Notes: generated by a model from the letters alone, not told the origin. A stretch of 64,000 bases of DNA from Ianthella basta (GCA_964019415.1 CAXHTE010000090.1:1-64000); one strand, 5' to 3'. Shown: positions 23,571 through 35,860, numbered from the stretch's first letter. Numbers and translations: made by a program.

Positions 23571-23999
23571 AGGTACGACGGCGAGAACATTGGGCGATAT
23601 CTAAACCAGGGCGGCCTGCGGCAAGCCCTCTCCCTAATGGTTCGCCTTTGCCGGCAGCCAGGGCCTTTTCAATTCTCCCTAATTGAAGACAAGGCGCAGG
23701 CCCACTGCAACACACGCTTTTCATATCACAAACACGCTGGTGCAGTGGTCATCGCTGAGGAAAGAATAGAGCTACGGGAAGAGCCAGTCGAGCTGCTGGT
23801 GAACTACGGCATTGAAGATTACTGGCTGGGGTTCTTCGGGAGGCACGCCCTGGACTGGGGACTTGAGCACCCAATGGTGCGCTCAGTCCTGTGGTGTGCC
23901 TCCTCACCGCACAGTTCACTGGATGACCATTTGAAACAAGTCGTTTTGAGAGCCCTGCCACAAGGAGTGACTGTACCCCCAAACAATACCCCACCATAA
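23571..23999 (+). CDS. SET-domain-like exon (fragment or cargo gene), B1
   Basis: Open from a splice-acceptor-like CTGCCCTCAG at 23570 to a stop at 23997-23999, about 142 codons. The C-terminal part (NTRFSYHKHAGAVVIA ... ELLVNYG.EDYW) resembles the end of a SET methyltransferase domain: an N-x-x-F motif, a hydrophobic strand, an acidic residue pair and the final Y-G. No upstream exon with the N-terminal SET strands was identified with confidence, so this may be a captured 3' exon rather than a working enzyme. AATAAA lies about 150 bp after the stop. Absent from B3 and A. The family call is tentative. Confidence 0.45.
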   Translation, partial: RYDGENIGRYLNQGGLRQALSLMVRLCRQPGPFQFSLIEDKAQAHCNTRFSYHKHAGAVVIAEERIELREEPVELLVNYGIEDYWLGFFGRHALDWGLEHPMVRSVLWCASSPHSSLDDHLKQVVLRALPQGVTVPPNNTPP

Positions 24000-24150
24000 G
24001 GGAACACTTACACATACACACATACACACTTGAGCGATTGCACACATTGAAAGCCGTAAGGCCATGCAAACTTGATTCACTGTTTATCAAGTACTGTAAA
24101 AGTGAATACTGAAAGTTGGAGAGGTTGGGTATAAATGCATGCGGGCAGGG

Positions 24151-24156
24151 ACAATA
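24151..24156 (+). terminator. Polyadenylation signal AATAAA
   Basis: GACAATAAACCGG, about 150 bp after the SET-like stop codon. Confidence 0.4.
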
Positions 24157-24199
24157 AACCGGGAATCGAATTTGTCTGGCCTAACTTAGGGTTAAACAA

Positions 24200-24236
24200 C
24201 AACGCTATCAAACTAGCGGCTAGTTTGACAGCGTTG
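24200..24236. repeat. 18-bp perfect inverted repeat
   Basis: CAACGCTATCAAACTAGC and its complement, separated by one base. A cruciform-capable palindrome. Confidence 0.85.
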
Positions 24237-24299
24237 TGGCTTTGTTGAAAACGTCGGGGCCGAAAATATCATAGACCAGTGAAAGAAAAAGGTAATTCA

Positions 24300-25044
24300 A
24301 CTTATCTTGGCAAGGGATCCCTTTTTAGTGTGTCCAGGTTGCCACCGTCGACGCCATTCCCCGGCAGGCCTCCAATTCTTCTGTTTACGCCGCCATATTT
24401 CCAGACACGTGCACGCGTATGAATCGCGTGACAATTATCGAACGTACTTCCTATAATTATAGCCCCTCCGCTAGGGACACATTGAGGACTGCAGCAGACG
24501 CTGTGCACGCACTGAACAGCTGCAATCTTGTATGTGCAATCCATGACATGCATGCACAGCAGAGATGTAAAAATGAAATGCATTTGCACATTTTTTCTGG
24601 AGTCATTTTATGCAATTTTGCAAGGGCCCTATTAACCTGCATGTGGGACGTGCACCTCCCCGAATGGAGCATGCTGCAGCCCCAACTCTCAAATGCAGCA
24701 TGGTACCACTACATTGTGCGCCAGTGCATGCATGCTGCAGTGAATGGTCTGCAAACCTGCAGTTGAAGCTTGTGGGCGGAGTCCTCTTAAGTACAGCAGC
24801 ATAGCAGTTTGGCTGAGGAGTGCCGCATGATGCTGGTTTTGTATGCCTGCCTTGAGCATGCAATTTCAAGTGTACCATGCAATTTTGGCCTATTCAGATC
24901 CCATTTTGCTCTGTCACTTTTGAAGGCCCAAAAGTGCACCTTATGTATACAAGGATAGGGGCTGCTGTAAGCAGAACCTGGCATGTATAGGCATTTATAT
25001 TATTCCTCCGACAGGCAAAATCACGTGACCATTACGTAATATTT
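24300..25044. other. B1 non-coding stretch with a single foldback arm
   Basis: No supported gene. 24833-24985 is similar to one arm of the foldback element at 43091-43429 (AAGTGTACCATGCAA..TTGGCCTATTCAGATCC). Confidence 0.6.
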
Positions 25045-25105
25045 GTCTGACCATGGATAATATATTCATAGGGGGAGGGTATGAATACATTATCCATGGT
25101 CAGAC
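25045..25105. repeat. 26-bp inverted repeat
   Basis: GTCTGACCATGGATAATATATTCAT and near-complement around a GGGGGAGGG spacer. Confidence 0.8.
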
Positions 25106-25264
25106 AGCCATACCAACTATATTGGCGCAAGTCAGTGGTATGGCAGGTCTTGTGCCTTAAAACCCCACCACCCCCTCACTCCTCATGCATCCATCATGCC
25201 CAGATGGATCCATCTGCGCGTGACGGGTACATGAGAAGTGAGGGGGCACTGATTTGGCAGGGCC

Positions 25265-25440
25265 GCTGAGATGGGTCCCGAAAGGAATCACCTTAATCCT
25301 CGCCAAGGGAGTGAAAAGATAATGCTTGGACCCGTTCTCCAATGATGGCACTCCTCATCTTGCGTGGTGAACGCACACCCACCACCTTATCACTCCTTTG
25401 GAGAGGGTTAAGGTGATTCTCTTCAGGGCCCATCTTGGTG
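25265..25440. mobile_element. MITE, GAATCACCTTAATCCTC family, second copy
   Basis: Same family as 20347-20523 with diverged arms. Confidence 0.7.
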
Positions 25441-25727
25441 TAATTGCATACGCACACATGGGGACAATCTCCTTAAAAATGCGCCACCCCCCTTACTCCT
25501 CATGCAGCCATCATGCCCAGAGGAATCCCTCTGGGCATGATGAGTTATGGGTATAATAACAAGAAAATTAATATAAAATAATTCAATATACTGTAAATAA
25601 TATTCAATACACTGTAAATTACTGCATAATTATAGGAAAAAGCAGGTTAAGGTTACTGTCTTTGGTGAACATCTTGCATCCTGCATGAGGAGAACGGAGA
25701 CTGCTGAGACATGCACACACTCACATG

Positions 25728-25728
25728 T

Positions 25729-25820
<92 letters not shown>

Positions 25821-25962
25821 CCACACAAATGCATCAGACAGGCACAAGCACAATCGTCATGCACAAATACGGCATCAATTGCAGGGAACTGCAGACTATG
25901 GCACGAGTATGCCATAGTTTCGACCTGTTTGGGTCTCATCAGTGCAGTGTACCCTGACTTTC

Positions 25963-26024
<62 letters not shown>

Positions 26025-26041
26025 GTCCTTTCAATGGATGT

Positions 26042-26100
<59 letters not shown>

Positions 26101-26116
26101 TGTGTGTGTGTGTGTG
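25728..26116. repeat. (CA)n / hammerhead / (CA)n / (TG)n block
   Basis: CA runs at about 25730-25818 and 25965-26021 flank a ribozyme, followed by a TG run at 26043-26116. Confidence 0.9.
25882..25956 (-). ncRNA. Hammerhead ribozyme, minus strand (B1, second)
   Basis: Same core as 23121-23195 with one substitution (TGCAGTG for TGCAGCG) outside the catalytic core. Confidence 0.88.
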
Positions 26117-26300
26117 AAAATGAACGTGTACATAATATTGCCACCAACACCGCCCCCACAATCCATTTACACACAGATTACACACCTTCTAGTGATTACC
26201 ACCCTACCTATATGTCGACACTTTCCCTAACCTTATATGGTGCCTGTGGATAGGGCACACATTTGCAGGCACAGACATCAAAGGCTAGCATGGCATGCAG

Positions 26301-26340
26301 GGGCCATCTTGTGGGAGGGGCAAGGGCCCAGCTATAAAAG
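26301..26340 (+). promoter_or_regulatory. Core promoter of the B recombinase gene (B1)
   Basis: GGGGCCATCTTGTGGGAGGGG is followed by TATAAAAG at 26333-26340, 62 bp before the start codon at 26395. The upstream block is shared with element A. Confidence 0.75.
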
Positions 26341-26394
26341 GGGCTGCAAGTGGAGGTGCTACATCCATGTCTAAGACCCAGGACAAAGGCAACC

Positions 26395-29259
26395 ATGTCC
26401 AACGCCCAGTCTCCAGAGGAAATGATGCAGCTGGTGTTGAGGGCTGCTTTTGCTTTAGCCACCAGGGCACAGGGAGGTCCTCCTGACAGTCTGCAGAGCA
26501 AGGATGCAGTTGAACCACCAACACCAGAGCCAGTTATTCCACCAAGACAGGATCCAGTTAACCCACCAACACTGGATCCAATTAGCCCACCAAGAAAGGA
26601 TCCAATTAGCCCACCAAGACAGGATCCAGTTAACCCACCAACACTGGATCCAGTTAACCCACCAACACTGGATCCAGTTAACCCACCAAGGAAGGATCCA
26701 ATTAGCCCAGCAAGACAGGATCCAGTTAACCTACCAACACAGGATCCAGTTAACCCACCAACACAGGATTCAGTTGGCCCACCAACACCGGAGCCGGTTA
26801 TCCCAGCAAGACAGGGTCCAGTTAACCCACCAACACTGGATCCAGTTAGCCCAGCAAGACAGGGTCCAGTTAACCCACCAACACTGGATCCAGTTAACCC
26901 ACCAACACTGGATCCAGTTAGCCCACCAACACTGGACCCAGTTAGCCCACCAAGACAGGATCCAGTTAGCCCAGCAAGACAGGACCCAGTTAACCCACCG
27001 AGACTGGATCCAGTTAGCCCACCAACACACTCGCCCTCTCCCCCCTGCCCCTCCTCAGACAGTGATGACGACGACTATGAGCCAGTACCTAAGATGCCGC
27101 GGCGAGACAAGGGAGGGCGGGCAAGGAACTACCTGAACGTCCATCAGTACCCAGCCCTAGAGAGTCGGATGGAGCAGATGAGAAGCTTCTACGTGGATCC
27201 TGTCAGTCTGCGGAGGGAGGGCGATGCCATCAGTCTCGTGACATGGAACAAGGTCTCCCTCCACATTCTGTGTGAGTCACCTCCATATGGGGAGAGGGTG
27301 TGGCTGCAATGATTTTCATTTGTCAGTAATTATACTTGACTCTTAATTAACAATGCCTTGCCATGGAGTTGTTGTAATGGGAATCATGACTGTCAGATAG
27401 AACTTAGGTGGGTGCTCACTGATGCCCATCTGCCTGTCCACCTCCAGTGTTCCTGGCCTATGTTAAAGACACCCTGGGCAAGACACCAACACTAGACTGT
27501 CTGAGGAGTGAAGAGATGATCCAACAGTTTGTCCAGTCTCTAGTGAAGAAAGGGATACTAGGCAGCACCATAGCCCAGTACGTGGACCACCTCCAATACG
27601 GCCTACGCTACCTCTACTGCAAAGATCACATTAAGAACTACAAGCAGGAGGAACTTTACATCACTCTGGCCAGGCTGCGGGAAAAGTTCCGCAAGCAAAC
27701 TGCGCATTCGACAGCTCAGCAGAGCTGGCAAGCTCTGGAGGCAAAGAACAAGTGGATCGAATGGTGAGTAACTGTCAACGTTTCACTCCCTAACCCTGGC
27801 CCCCAGTAACTTAACCCCTTGTAACCCTAACCTCACCCCACTTGTTTGCACTTCCCCACACCCCACACCAAAGGGTTACACAAAAGAGCCCTTCACCCTT
27901 TGTCACCCCAATGTAACCCTTTGCAAGCCTTTGTAACCCTTTGTGAAATCTTTGTAACCCTTAGTAAACCCTTTGTGAAACTTTGATAACCCTTTGCTCT
28001 GCATCCAGGGATGGCATTCTTCAGGCTGTGAAGCAGCAACAAAGAGCATTCAGTGATGCAGCTGGGAGTAGGAGGAAGGCCATGGAGTCACAGCGATTCC
28101 TTCTTCTTCTGTTCTACACTGCCCTTCCCCCCGGCCGCTCGAAAGAGTTTCAGACCCTGCACTACCGGATCCATGACACCTTGCCCCAACCTGCTGTGGA
28201 CCCCGCGCAGGCCAACTGCCTGCACATAACCGATGATGGTAGGCAGGCCTACATCCTGCTAGGCGACTATAAGACCCACAAGTCCTATGGAGATCATTTC
28301 CAGCCACTTCGGGAGGGGCAGCTGCTGCAGCACCTGGCGCTGCACCTAAACACTCACCGACCAGCTTTGGTCGGCCCGGCCAGCACTACGACCCTCTTCC
28401 TGGTCAGTACACCCCCACACATACATAGTACACCCCCCACGAACACTTGCATTTAAATTGCCCCTCTTCCTCAGAATGAGAGGGGAGCACCCTATACAGC
28501 TGGCAGCTGGACCTCCTACGTTGAGGGCACCCTGGAGCGCCACACGGGCAGAAGGATAGGGCCCACCATGATCCGATCCATCTTTGTCACCCACTGCGAA
28601 AGGGTAGGCCTCTCAGAGGCAGAAAAGGAAGCAATGGCAGCATCTATGCGCCACAGCAGGAGAGCGGTGAGCGCCCCATGGACCAGGCACCATGGAGAGC
28701 ACAGCAGATGCATTCACTCAATTACCTACATACCTACATATGTGAAGTGACATGTGTCCCACCCCCACCCCTCTCGCAAATGTAGCAGAAGGAGCACTAT
28801 GATAGAAGGTCACAGGTGGACAGGGAGAGCAAGGGGCAAGACTACACTGCCCATCTGTTACAGAAGGCCCTTGCAACAGGGAATGGCCCCAAGGAACCTG
28901 AGGTGACCAGGGACCCCTCCCATCCCGGGCCTTCCCATTTGAATCAGGTGCCCACCAACAATGACAGCGACGCAGATTCAGATGGGCCGAACCTGGGAGA
29001 TTTGGTGGCCATTGTGCTGCCAGGGTCAACACCAGTGAATCCAGTGGTTGAGTTAGGGAAGGTCTTGCGGATAAACCAGACCGACCTTAGCTACCTGCCC
29101 TTTCAGGATATCGGTGGTAGCAACTACCGCTGTACAGCAGGTCGGCTTGGGAAAGCGGCGCGAGACCGGATCGTGTTTCCGGTTGGGGTGAACTACAACC
29201 CCGACACCAAACTCTACACACTGCTATCTGATAACATTGACATCCACAATGCCATCTAA
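26395..29259 (+). CDS. Tyrosine recombinase reconstituted across the B1/B2 junction
   Basis: Exons 26395-27271 and 27448-27763 lie at the right end of B1. Exons 28009-28402, 28475-28666 and 28786-29259 lie at the left end of B2. Joined by GT-AG splicing they give 750 aa in frame. The intron 27764-28008 contains the B1/B2 junction. The start fits a CAACCATGT context 62 bp after the TATA box. Domains: N-terminal helix (LVLRAAFALA), a PPTLDPVN linker of about 24-bp units to residue 215, SSDSDDDDY near 219, a basic patch, SAM-like to 397, R441, K486/K489, R563, H589, Y598, and a C-terminal LGDLVAIVLP domain. All exons after the first have A counterparts. Whether this tandem gene is expressed is not shown. 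Confidence 0.82.
26512..27030 (+). repeat. 24-bp coding minisatellite (PPTLDPVN) in exon 1
   Basis: Units such as GATCCAGTTAACCCACCAAC keep frame. Order and number differ strongly in B3 (45815-46540). Confidence 0.9.
27788..27797 (+). other. B1/B2 junction within intron, candidate recombination core
   Basis: CCCTAACCCT alone separates the B right end (GTTTCACT) from the B left end (GGCCCCCAG). As for A, one telomeric unit is shared. It lies inside the intron of the recombinase gene. Confidence 0.6.
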
Positions 29260-29540
29260 CAGTCACCACACACACTTGCAGTACCACCCCCATCTTAAAT
29301 GCATGTTCAGACGGGCCATGTAAACCCACATTTTCTTGCTGATTGAAGGAATTATTACAAATTCCTTCAATCACAATTTATGTAATTTAATTGAACAATA
29401 TCCAATATCTATGCCCCAATAACTGATTATAGATCCCGTTGCCATGGTAACGTGCATCTAAACGATGTTTCTAAACGTCGTAGACACCCCGGGTGTTGTT
29501 CCGCGCCGTGGTCTATTTCAACTAGCCGTGTTCTAATTCG

Positions 29541-29648
29541 ACGCGCGGCATTCGCGCCTATGCTCTAAATAGCGATTTAGAGCATGGGCGTGGCACGCGC
29601 GGCGTTCGCGCCTATGCTCTAAATAGCGATTTAGAGCATGGGCGTGGC
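29541..29648. repeat. Two 54-bp direct repeats (B2)
   Basis: Counterpart of 19121-19228. Confidence 0.85.
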
Positions 29649-30090
29649 TTGGGCCCGTGGTCTATAGCAGAGAAACTGCAGCTGCGATAACAATAGTAGC
29701 TAATTCCACAACATACGATGCACAGTTCGCTCGGCTTACTTGTTTCGTCGACAAACAGAGTAACGCAACAATCTGGCATGCAGCGGCCTACGAACCAGAG
29801 CCGAGAAAGGAACTGGTTACGAGCTGGGGACAGGCTCAGGACACCGCTCTGGGAAACGCTGTGGCTGACGGGGCTGACAGTGAATAAGCTTACGTTTAGC
29901 TTACACGCCGCATCCACTGCCGACCTTTAGAAACGTCTGCTGCGAGATGACAAACCCCATAACCAAACGACGTTTTCTCGGCCATTGTCAGAAATTGCTA
30001 ACTACTTCCTGAAGACGCGTGATGACGCAAGTACGAGTAGTTAAACTGATTCGCTGCCGCTCCTTGCCCAATCGTTGGGATCTATAACAC

Positions 30091-30203
30091 TTAAATGCTG
30101 ACCAATCGGTGTCTCTGAAGATTTAGACCACTCGGCACTCGGGCGCTTCGCGCCCTCGTGCCTCGTGCTCTAAATCTCAGAGACACCTCTTGGTCAGCAT
30201 TTA
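30091..30203. mobile_element. Foldback MITE (B2)
   Basis: Counterpart of 19671-19783. Confidence 0.75.
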
Positions 30204-30766
30204 ACTATTACAAAGTAGAAGACCTAGGTTCACAGCACTACCACGCACGCAAGAGAAGACGCACGCACGGACGTAAAAAAATTAAACACGCACACAGACC
30301 GCACATACAAGCTGTTATTCAGGCTACAATCGTGCATCACAGACTTAATTACAAAAATAATTGCAAAAACTACCATGAACTGTCGAGGGAGGAAAGAAAC
30401 AGTTTAAAAATGGTATTAAAGGTAAAAGAAAAAGAACATAATAGAAAAAATCCATCACTAACCTGATCTTGCTGCCCTAGCACATGTTGTGGCCCAGAGT
30501 CCATCCCTCAGGGCGGCCATTTGCAAACATGTGCTTCTTAGTAAAATCATATTCATAGCATTGGACGGCCATTTTTTGGGGTACGTGGTCATCGAATGAC
30601 CTCAGAATATAATTAGGGTGTAGAATTAATCATTCTAGTGCATTAAATTTCATAATTAAACACGAATTTTAAAATGCATTCTAACAATATTAATTATAAT
30701 CATTATTTTAGGGTGTAGGAGGAATAAAATAAATGCATATACATGACCGCATGTGTACACAATTTA

Positions 30767-30943
30767 TACCGAGATGAACCCGGAAGAGAATCACCTTAAT
30801 CCTCCCAAGGGGGTGATAAGGTGGCGGGTGTGTGTTCACCACGCAAGATGAGGAGTGCCATCATGGGAGAACGGGTCCAAGCATCATCTTTACACTCCCT
30901 TGGCGAGGATTAAGGTGATTCCTTTCGGGACCCATCTCAGTGT
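30767..30943. mobile_element. MITE, GAATCACCTTAATCCTC family (B2)
   Basis: Counterpart of 20347-20523. Confidence 0.7.
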
Positions 30944-31253
30944 AATCAGCTGCAGGCAGGAATGGCCCTGCCAAATCAGTGCTACTTCATTCCTCATGTG
31001 CCCGTCATGCGCGGATGGATCCATCTGTGCATTATGGATGCATGCCCAGCATGATCGCACATGGGCGGATGCGATGGGATGCATCCACAATGAGTTTGGT
31101 ACATGCCCACAAGCATGCTCCATGCATTAAGGTCAATGCATGAGAATGCACATGAGCATGCCATGCAAGTAAGAGTAATGTACATGGGCATGTCTGATTG
31201 TACATGCATGCATACCCTTCTCCTCAGCTCATGTCATGACAGTGCGCATGACC

Positions 31254-33038
31254 CCCGTGCATCTTGGCATGTCCACACGATGGATCATGCCGCGTGTACA
31301 TTGAGATGGGAGCGCTGTAAGCAGGTGTTGGGGAAAATGCCATTAAAAAAAGTAAAGTCCAGACCGCCTCTCTCTCTCTCTCATCATGCATGGACGGATG
31401 CATAGATGGATCCATCCATGCATGATGGATGGATGGATGGATCCTGACATGGTACATTGATGCATTCCCCATGCGATTTGTACGGGACCATGTGCATGCT
31501 GTATGCATTGACATCCATGCACACACCGCGCCATCCATCCATGTACAATGTCATGGGATGCTGCGGCTTGTACAATGCTGGCACCCCCAGGCCCCGCCCC
31601 CGTGCACCTTGGCATGTCCACACGATGGATCATGCCGCGTGTACATTGAGATGGGAGCGCTGTAAGCAGGTGTTGGGGAAAATGCCATTAAAAAAAGTAA
31701 AGTCCAGACCGCCTCTCTCTCTCTCTCATCATGCATGGACGGATGCATAGATGGATCCATCCATGCATGATGGATGGATGGATGGATCCTGACATGGTAC
31801 ATTGATGCATTCCCCATGCGATTTGTACGGGACCATGTGCATGCTGTATGCATTGACATCCATGCACACACCGCGCCATCCATCCATGTACAATGTCATG
31901 GGATGCTGCGGCTTGTACAATGCTGGCACCCCCAGGCCCCGCCCCCGTGCACCTTGGCATGTCCACACGATGGATCATGCCGCGTGTACATTGAGATGGG
32001 AGCGCTGTAAGCAGGTGTTGGGGAAAATGCCATTAAAAAAAGTAAAGTCCAGACCGCCTCTCTCTCTCTCTCATCATGCATGGACGGATGCATAGATGGA
32101 TCCATCCATGCATGATGGATGGATGGATGGATCCTGACATGGTACATTGATGCATTCCCCATGCGATTTGTACGGGACCATGTGCATGCTGTATGCATTG
32201 ACATCCATGCACACACCGCGCCATCCATCCATGTACAATGTCATGGGATGCTGCGGCTTGTACAATGCTGGCACCCCCAGGCCCCGCCCCCGTGCACCTT
32301 GGCATGTCCACACGATGGATCATGCCGCGTGTACATTGAGATGGGAGCGCTGTAAGCAGGTGTTGGGGAAAATGCCATTAAAAAAAGTAAAGTCCAGACC
32401 GCCTCTCTCTCTCTCTCATCATGCATGGACGGATGCATAGATGGATCCATCCATGCATGATGGATGGATGGATGGATCCTGACATGGTACATTGATGCAT
32501 TCCCCATGCGATTTGTACGGGACCATGTGCATGCTGTATGCATTGACATCCATGCACACACCGCGCCATCCATCCATGTACAATGTCATGGGATGCTGCG
32601 GCTTGTACAATGCTGGCACCCCCAGGCCCCGCCCCCGTGCACCTTGGCATGTCCACACGATGGATCATGCCGCGTGTACATTGAGATGGGAGCGCTGTAA
32701 GCAGGTGTTGGGGAAAATGCCATTAAAAAAAGTAAAGTCCAGACCGCCTCTCTCTCTCTCTCATCATGCATGGACGGATGCATAGATGGATCCATCCATG
32801 CATGATGGATGGATGGATGGATCCTGACATGGTACATTGATGCATTCCCCATGCGATTTGTACGGGACCATGTGCATGCTGTATGCATTGACATCCATGC
32901 ACACACCGCGCCATCCATCCATGTACAATGTCATGGGATGCTGCGGCTTGTACAATGCTGGCACCCCCAGGCCCCGCCCCCGTGCACCTTGGCATGTCCA
33001 CACGATGGATCATGCCGCGTGTACATTGAGATGGGAGC
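31254..33038. repeat. 345-bp satellite array (B2)
   Basis: Same unit count and boundaries as in B1. Confidence 0.95.
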
Positions 33039-33427
33039 TTATCCATGCGCACACCGTGCCATCCGTCCATGTACATAATGATAATTAATAGATGCAATAA
33101 AATCATTTCATATAAGAATAAAATGAAATCATAAAATCATATGCATGTATGTACAGTTGATGAAAGTCTGTCAGAGGGCGATCCACCCATTCAGGCCTTG
33201 GCGTGTCCCACCAGGAAGACCAGTTTGTTGGAATACTGTGGGAGAGAAGGGGGAGAGGAAGGAGACAGGGGGTATATGGTGAAAGACAGCACCATGTGAA
33301 TCCAATGTATTACAACATATAACAATCACCACCATTCCTACATAGAGACAGCACTACCATGCTGTCTATACAAAAAGCATAACTCCATGTACGTGAAAAG
33401 ATCACAGCACATATGCACATAATCCAT

Positions 33428-33479
<52 letters not shown>

Positions 33480-33540
33480 CCACACAAATGCATCAGACAG
33501 GTACAAGCACAATCGTCATGCACAAATACGGCATCAATTG

Positions 33541-33615
33541 CAGGGAACTGCAGACTATGGCACGAGTATGCCATAGTTTCGACCTGTTTGGGTCTCATCA
33601 GTGCAGCGTACCCTG
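33541..33615 (-). ncRNA. Hammerhead ribozyme, minus strand (B2, first)
   Basis: Counterpart of 23121-23195, core intact. Confidence 0.88.
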
Positions 33616-33670
33616 ACATTCCTACACACACAATCACACCCACAATCACACCCACACCCACACAAGCATA

Positions 33671-33860
33671 CTGTATACGCTTTAACGTTCGCGGGGTTAA
33701 ACTTTCGTGGTTCGCGAGTTTTCACGTTTTTCGTGTTTTTACTTCCGCGGTTGCAGAGTCTCCAACAGGAGAAATAAAGCCTTGTGTAAGTTTTCGCGGG
33801 GTGAAACTTTCGCGGATGGTTGCTGATCCGCGAAAACCGCGAAAGTTAAAGCGTATACAG
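33671..33860. mobile_element. TA-flanked CGCGAAA MITE (B2)
   Basis: Counterpart of 23251-23440. Confidence 0.75.
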
Positions 33861-33990
33861 TACAATACATACATACATACATACATGTATACATCACGTG
33901 TAAGCAGGAACTGACAGCAATAGGTACAGCACTACAGAACATTTAACCAAGAATTCCATGGTGATATATACATCACTATTGTCTGCCCTC

Positions 33991-34419
33991 AGGTACGACG
34001 GCGAGAACATTGGGCGATATCTAAACCAGGGCGGCCTGCGGCAAGCCCTCTCCCTAATGGTTCGCCTTTGCCGGCAGCCAGGGCCTTTTCAATTCTCCCT
34101 AATTGAAGACAAGGCGCAGGCCCACTGCAACACACGCTTTTCATATCACAAACACGCTGGTGCAGTGGTCATCGCTGAGGAAAGAATAGAGCTACGGGAA
34201 GAGCCAGTCGAGCTGCTGGTGAACTACGGCATTGAAGATTACTGGCTGGGGTTCTTCGGGAGGCACGCCCTGGACTGGGGACTTGAGCACCCAATGGTGC
34301 GCTCAGTCCTGTGGTGTGCCTCCTCACCGCACAGTTCACTGGATGACCATTTGAAACAAGTCGTTTTGAGAGCCCTGCCACAAGGAGTGACTGTACCCCC
34401 AAACAATACCCCACCATAA
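33991..34419 (+). CDS. SET-domain-like exon (B2)
   Basis: Same reading frame and acceptor-like start as 23571-23999, with no difference seen. The same caution applies: only the C-terminal SET-like part is recognisable. Confidence 0.42.
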   Translation, partial: RYDGENIGRYLNQGGLRQALSLMVRLCRQPGPFQFSLIEDKAQAHCNTRFSYHKHAGAVVIAEERIELREEPVELLVNYGIEDYWLGFFGRHALDWGLEHPMVRSVLWCASSPHSSLDDHLKQVVLRALPQGVTVPPNNTPP

Positions 34420-34619
34420 GGGAACACTTACACATACACACATACACACTTGAGCGATTGCACACATTGAAAGCCGTAAGGCCATGCAAACTTGATTCAC
34501 TGTTTATCAAGTACTGTAAAAGTGAATACTGAAAGTTGGAGAGGTTGGGTATAAATGCATGCGGGCAGGGACAATAAACCGGGAATCGAATTTGTCTGGC
34601 CTAACTTAGGGTTAAACAA

Positions 34620-34656
34620 CAACGCTATCAAACTAGCGGCTAGTTTGACAGCGTTG
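34620..34656. repeat. 18-bp perfect inverted repeat (B2)
   Basis: Counterpart of 24200-24236. Confidence 0.85.
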
Positions 34657-35464
34657 TGGCTTTGTTGAAAACGTCGGGGCCGAAAATATCATAGACCAGT
34701 GAAAGAAAAAGGTAATTCAACTTATCTTGGCAAGGGATCCCTTTTTAGTGTGTCCAGGTTGCCACCGTCGACGCCATTCCCCGGCAGGCCTCCAATTCTT
34801 CTGTTTACGCCGCCATATTTCCAGACACGTGCACGCGTATGAATCGCGTGACAATTATCGAACGTACTTCCTATAATTATAGCCCCTCCGCTAGGGACAC
34901 ATTGAGGACTGCAGCAGACGCTGTGCACGCACTGAACAGCTGCAATCTTGTATGTGCAATCCATGACATGCATGCACAGCAGAGATGTAAAAATGAAATG
35001 CATTTGCACATTTTTTCTGGAGTCATTTTATGCAATTTTGCAAGGGCCCTATTAACCTGCATGTGGGACGTGCACCTCCCCGAATGGAGCATGCTGCAGC
35101 CCCAACTCTCAAATGCAGCATGGTACCACTACATTGTGCGCCAGTGCATGCATGCTGCAGTGAATGGTCTGCAAACCTGCAGTTGAAGCTTGTGGGCGGA
35201 GTCCTCTTAAGTACAGCAGCATAGCAGTTTGGCTGAGGAGTGCCGCATGATGCTGGTTTTGTATGCCTGCCTTGAGCATGCAATTTCAAGTGTACCATGC
35301 AATTTTGGCCTATTCAGATCCCATTTTGCTCTGTCACTTTTGAAGGCCCAAAAGTGCACCTTATGTATACAAGGATAGGGGCTGCTGTAAGCAGAACCTG
35401 GCATGTATAGGCATTTATATTATTCCTCCGACAGGCAAAATCACGTGACCATTACGTAATATTT

Positions 35465-35525
35465 GTCTGACCATGGATAATATATTCATAGGGGGAGGGT
35501 ATGAATACATTATCCATGGTCAGAC
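35465..35525. repeat. 26-bp inverted repeat (B2)
   Basis: Counterpart of 25045-25105. Confidence 0.8.
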
Positions 35526-35684
35526 AGCCATACCAACTATATTGGCGCAAGTCAGTGGTATGGCAGGTCTTGTGCCTTAAAACCCCACCACCCCCTCACT
35601 CCTCATGCATCCATCATGCCCAGATGGATCCATCTGCGCGTGACGGGTACATGAGAAGTGAGGGGGCACTGATTTGGCAGGGCC

Positions 35685-35860
35685 GCTGAGATGGGTCCCG
35701 AAAGGAATCACCTTAATCCTCGCCAAGGGAGTGAAAAGATAATGCTTGGACCCGTTCTCCAATGATGGCACTCCTCATCTTGCGTGGTGAACGCACACCC
35801 ACCACCTTATCACTCCTTTGGAGAGGGTTAAGGTGATTCTCTTCAGGGCCCATCTTGGTG
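35685..35860. mobile_element. MITE, GAATCACCTTAATCCTC family, second copy (B2)
   Basis: Counterpart of 25265-25440. Confidence 0.7.

Larger units (their letters stand above)
17378..27787 (+). mobile_element. Element B copy 1 (B1)
   Basis: A 10.4-kb element whose left end (GGCCCCCAGTAACTTAACC) precedes the 3' half of a recombinase gene. Its right end (AACTGTCAACGTTTCACT) lies 24 bp after the splice donor that closes the 5' half. Ends are defined by comparing three left and three right junctions, each against CCCTAA sequence. Internal DNA holds a SET-like exon, two hammerheads, a 345-bp satellite and several MITEs. Coding regions are identical to B2 at offset 10420. Confidence 0.85.

Noticed and set aside
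25730-26116. Long His/Thr or Cys/Val open frames
   Set aside because: They are translations of CA/TG microsatellites on either strand.
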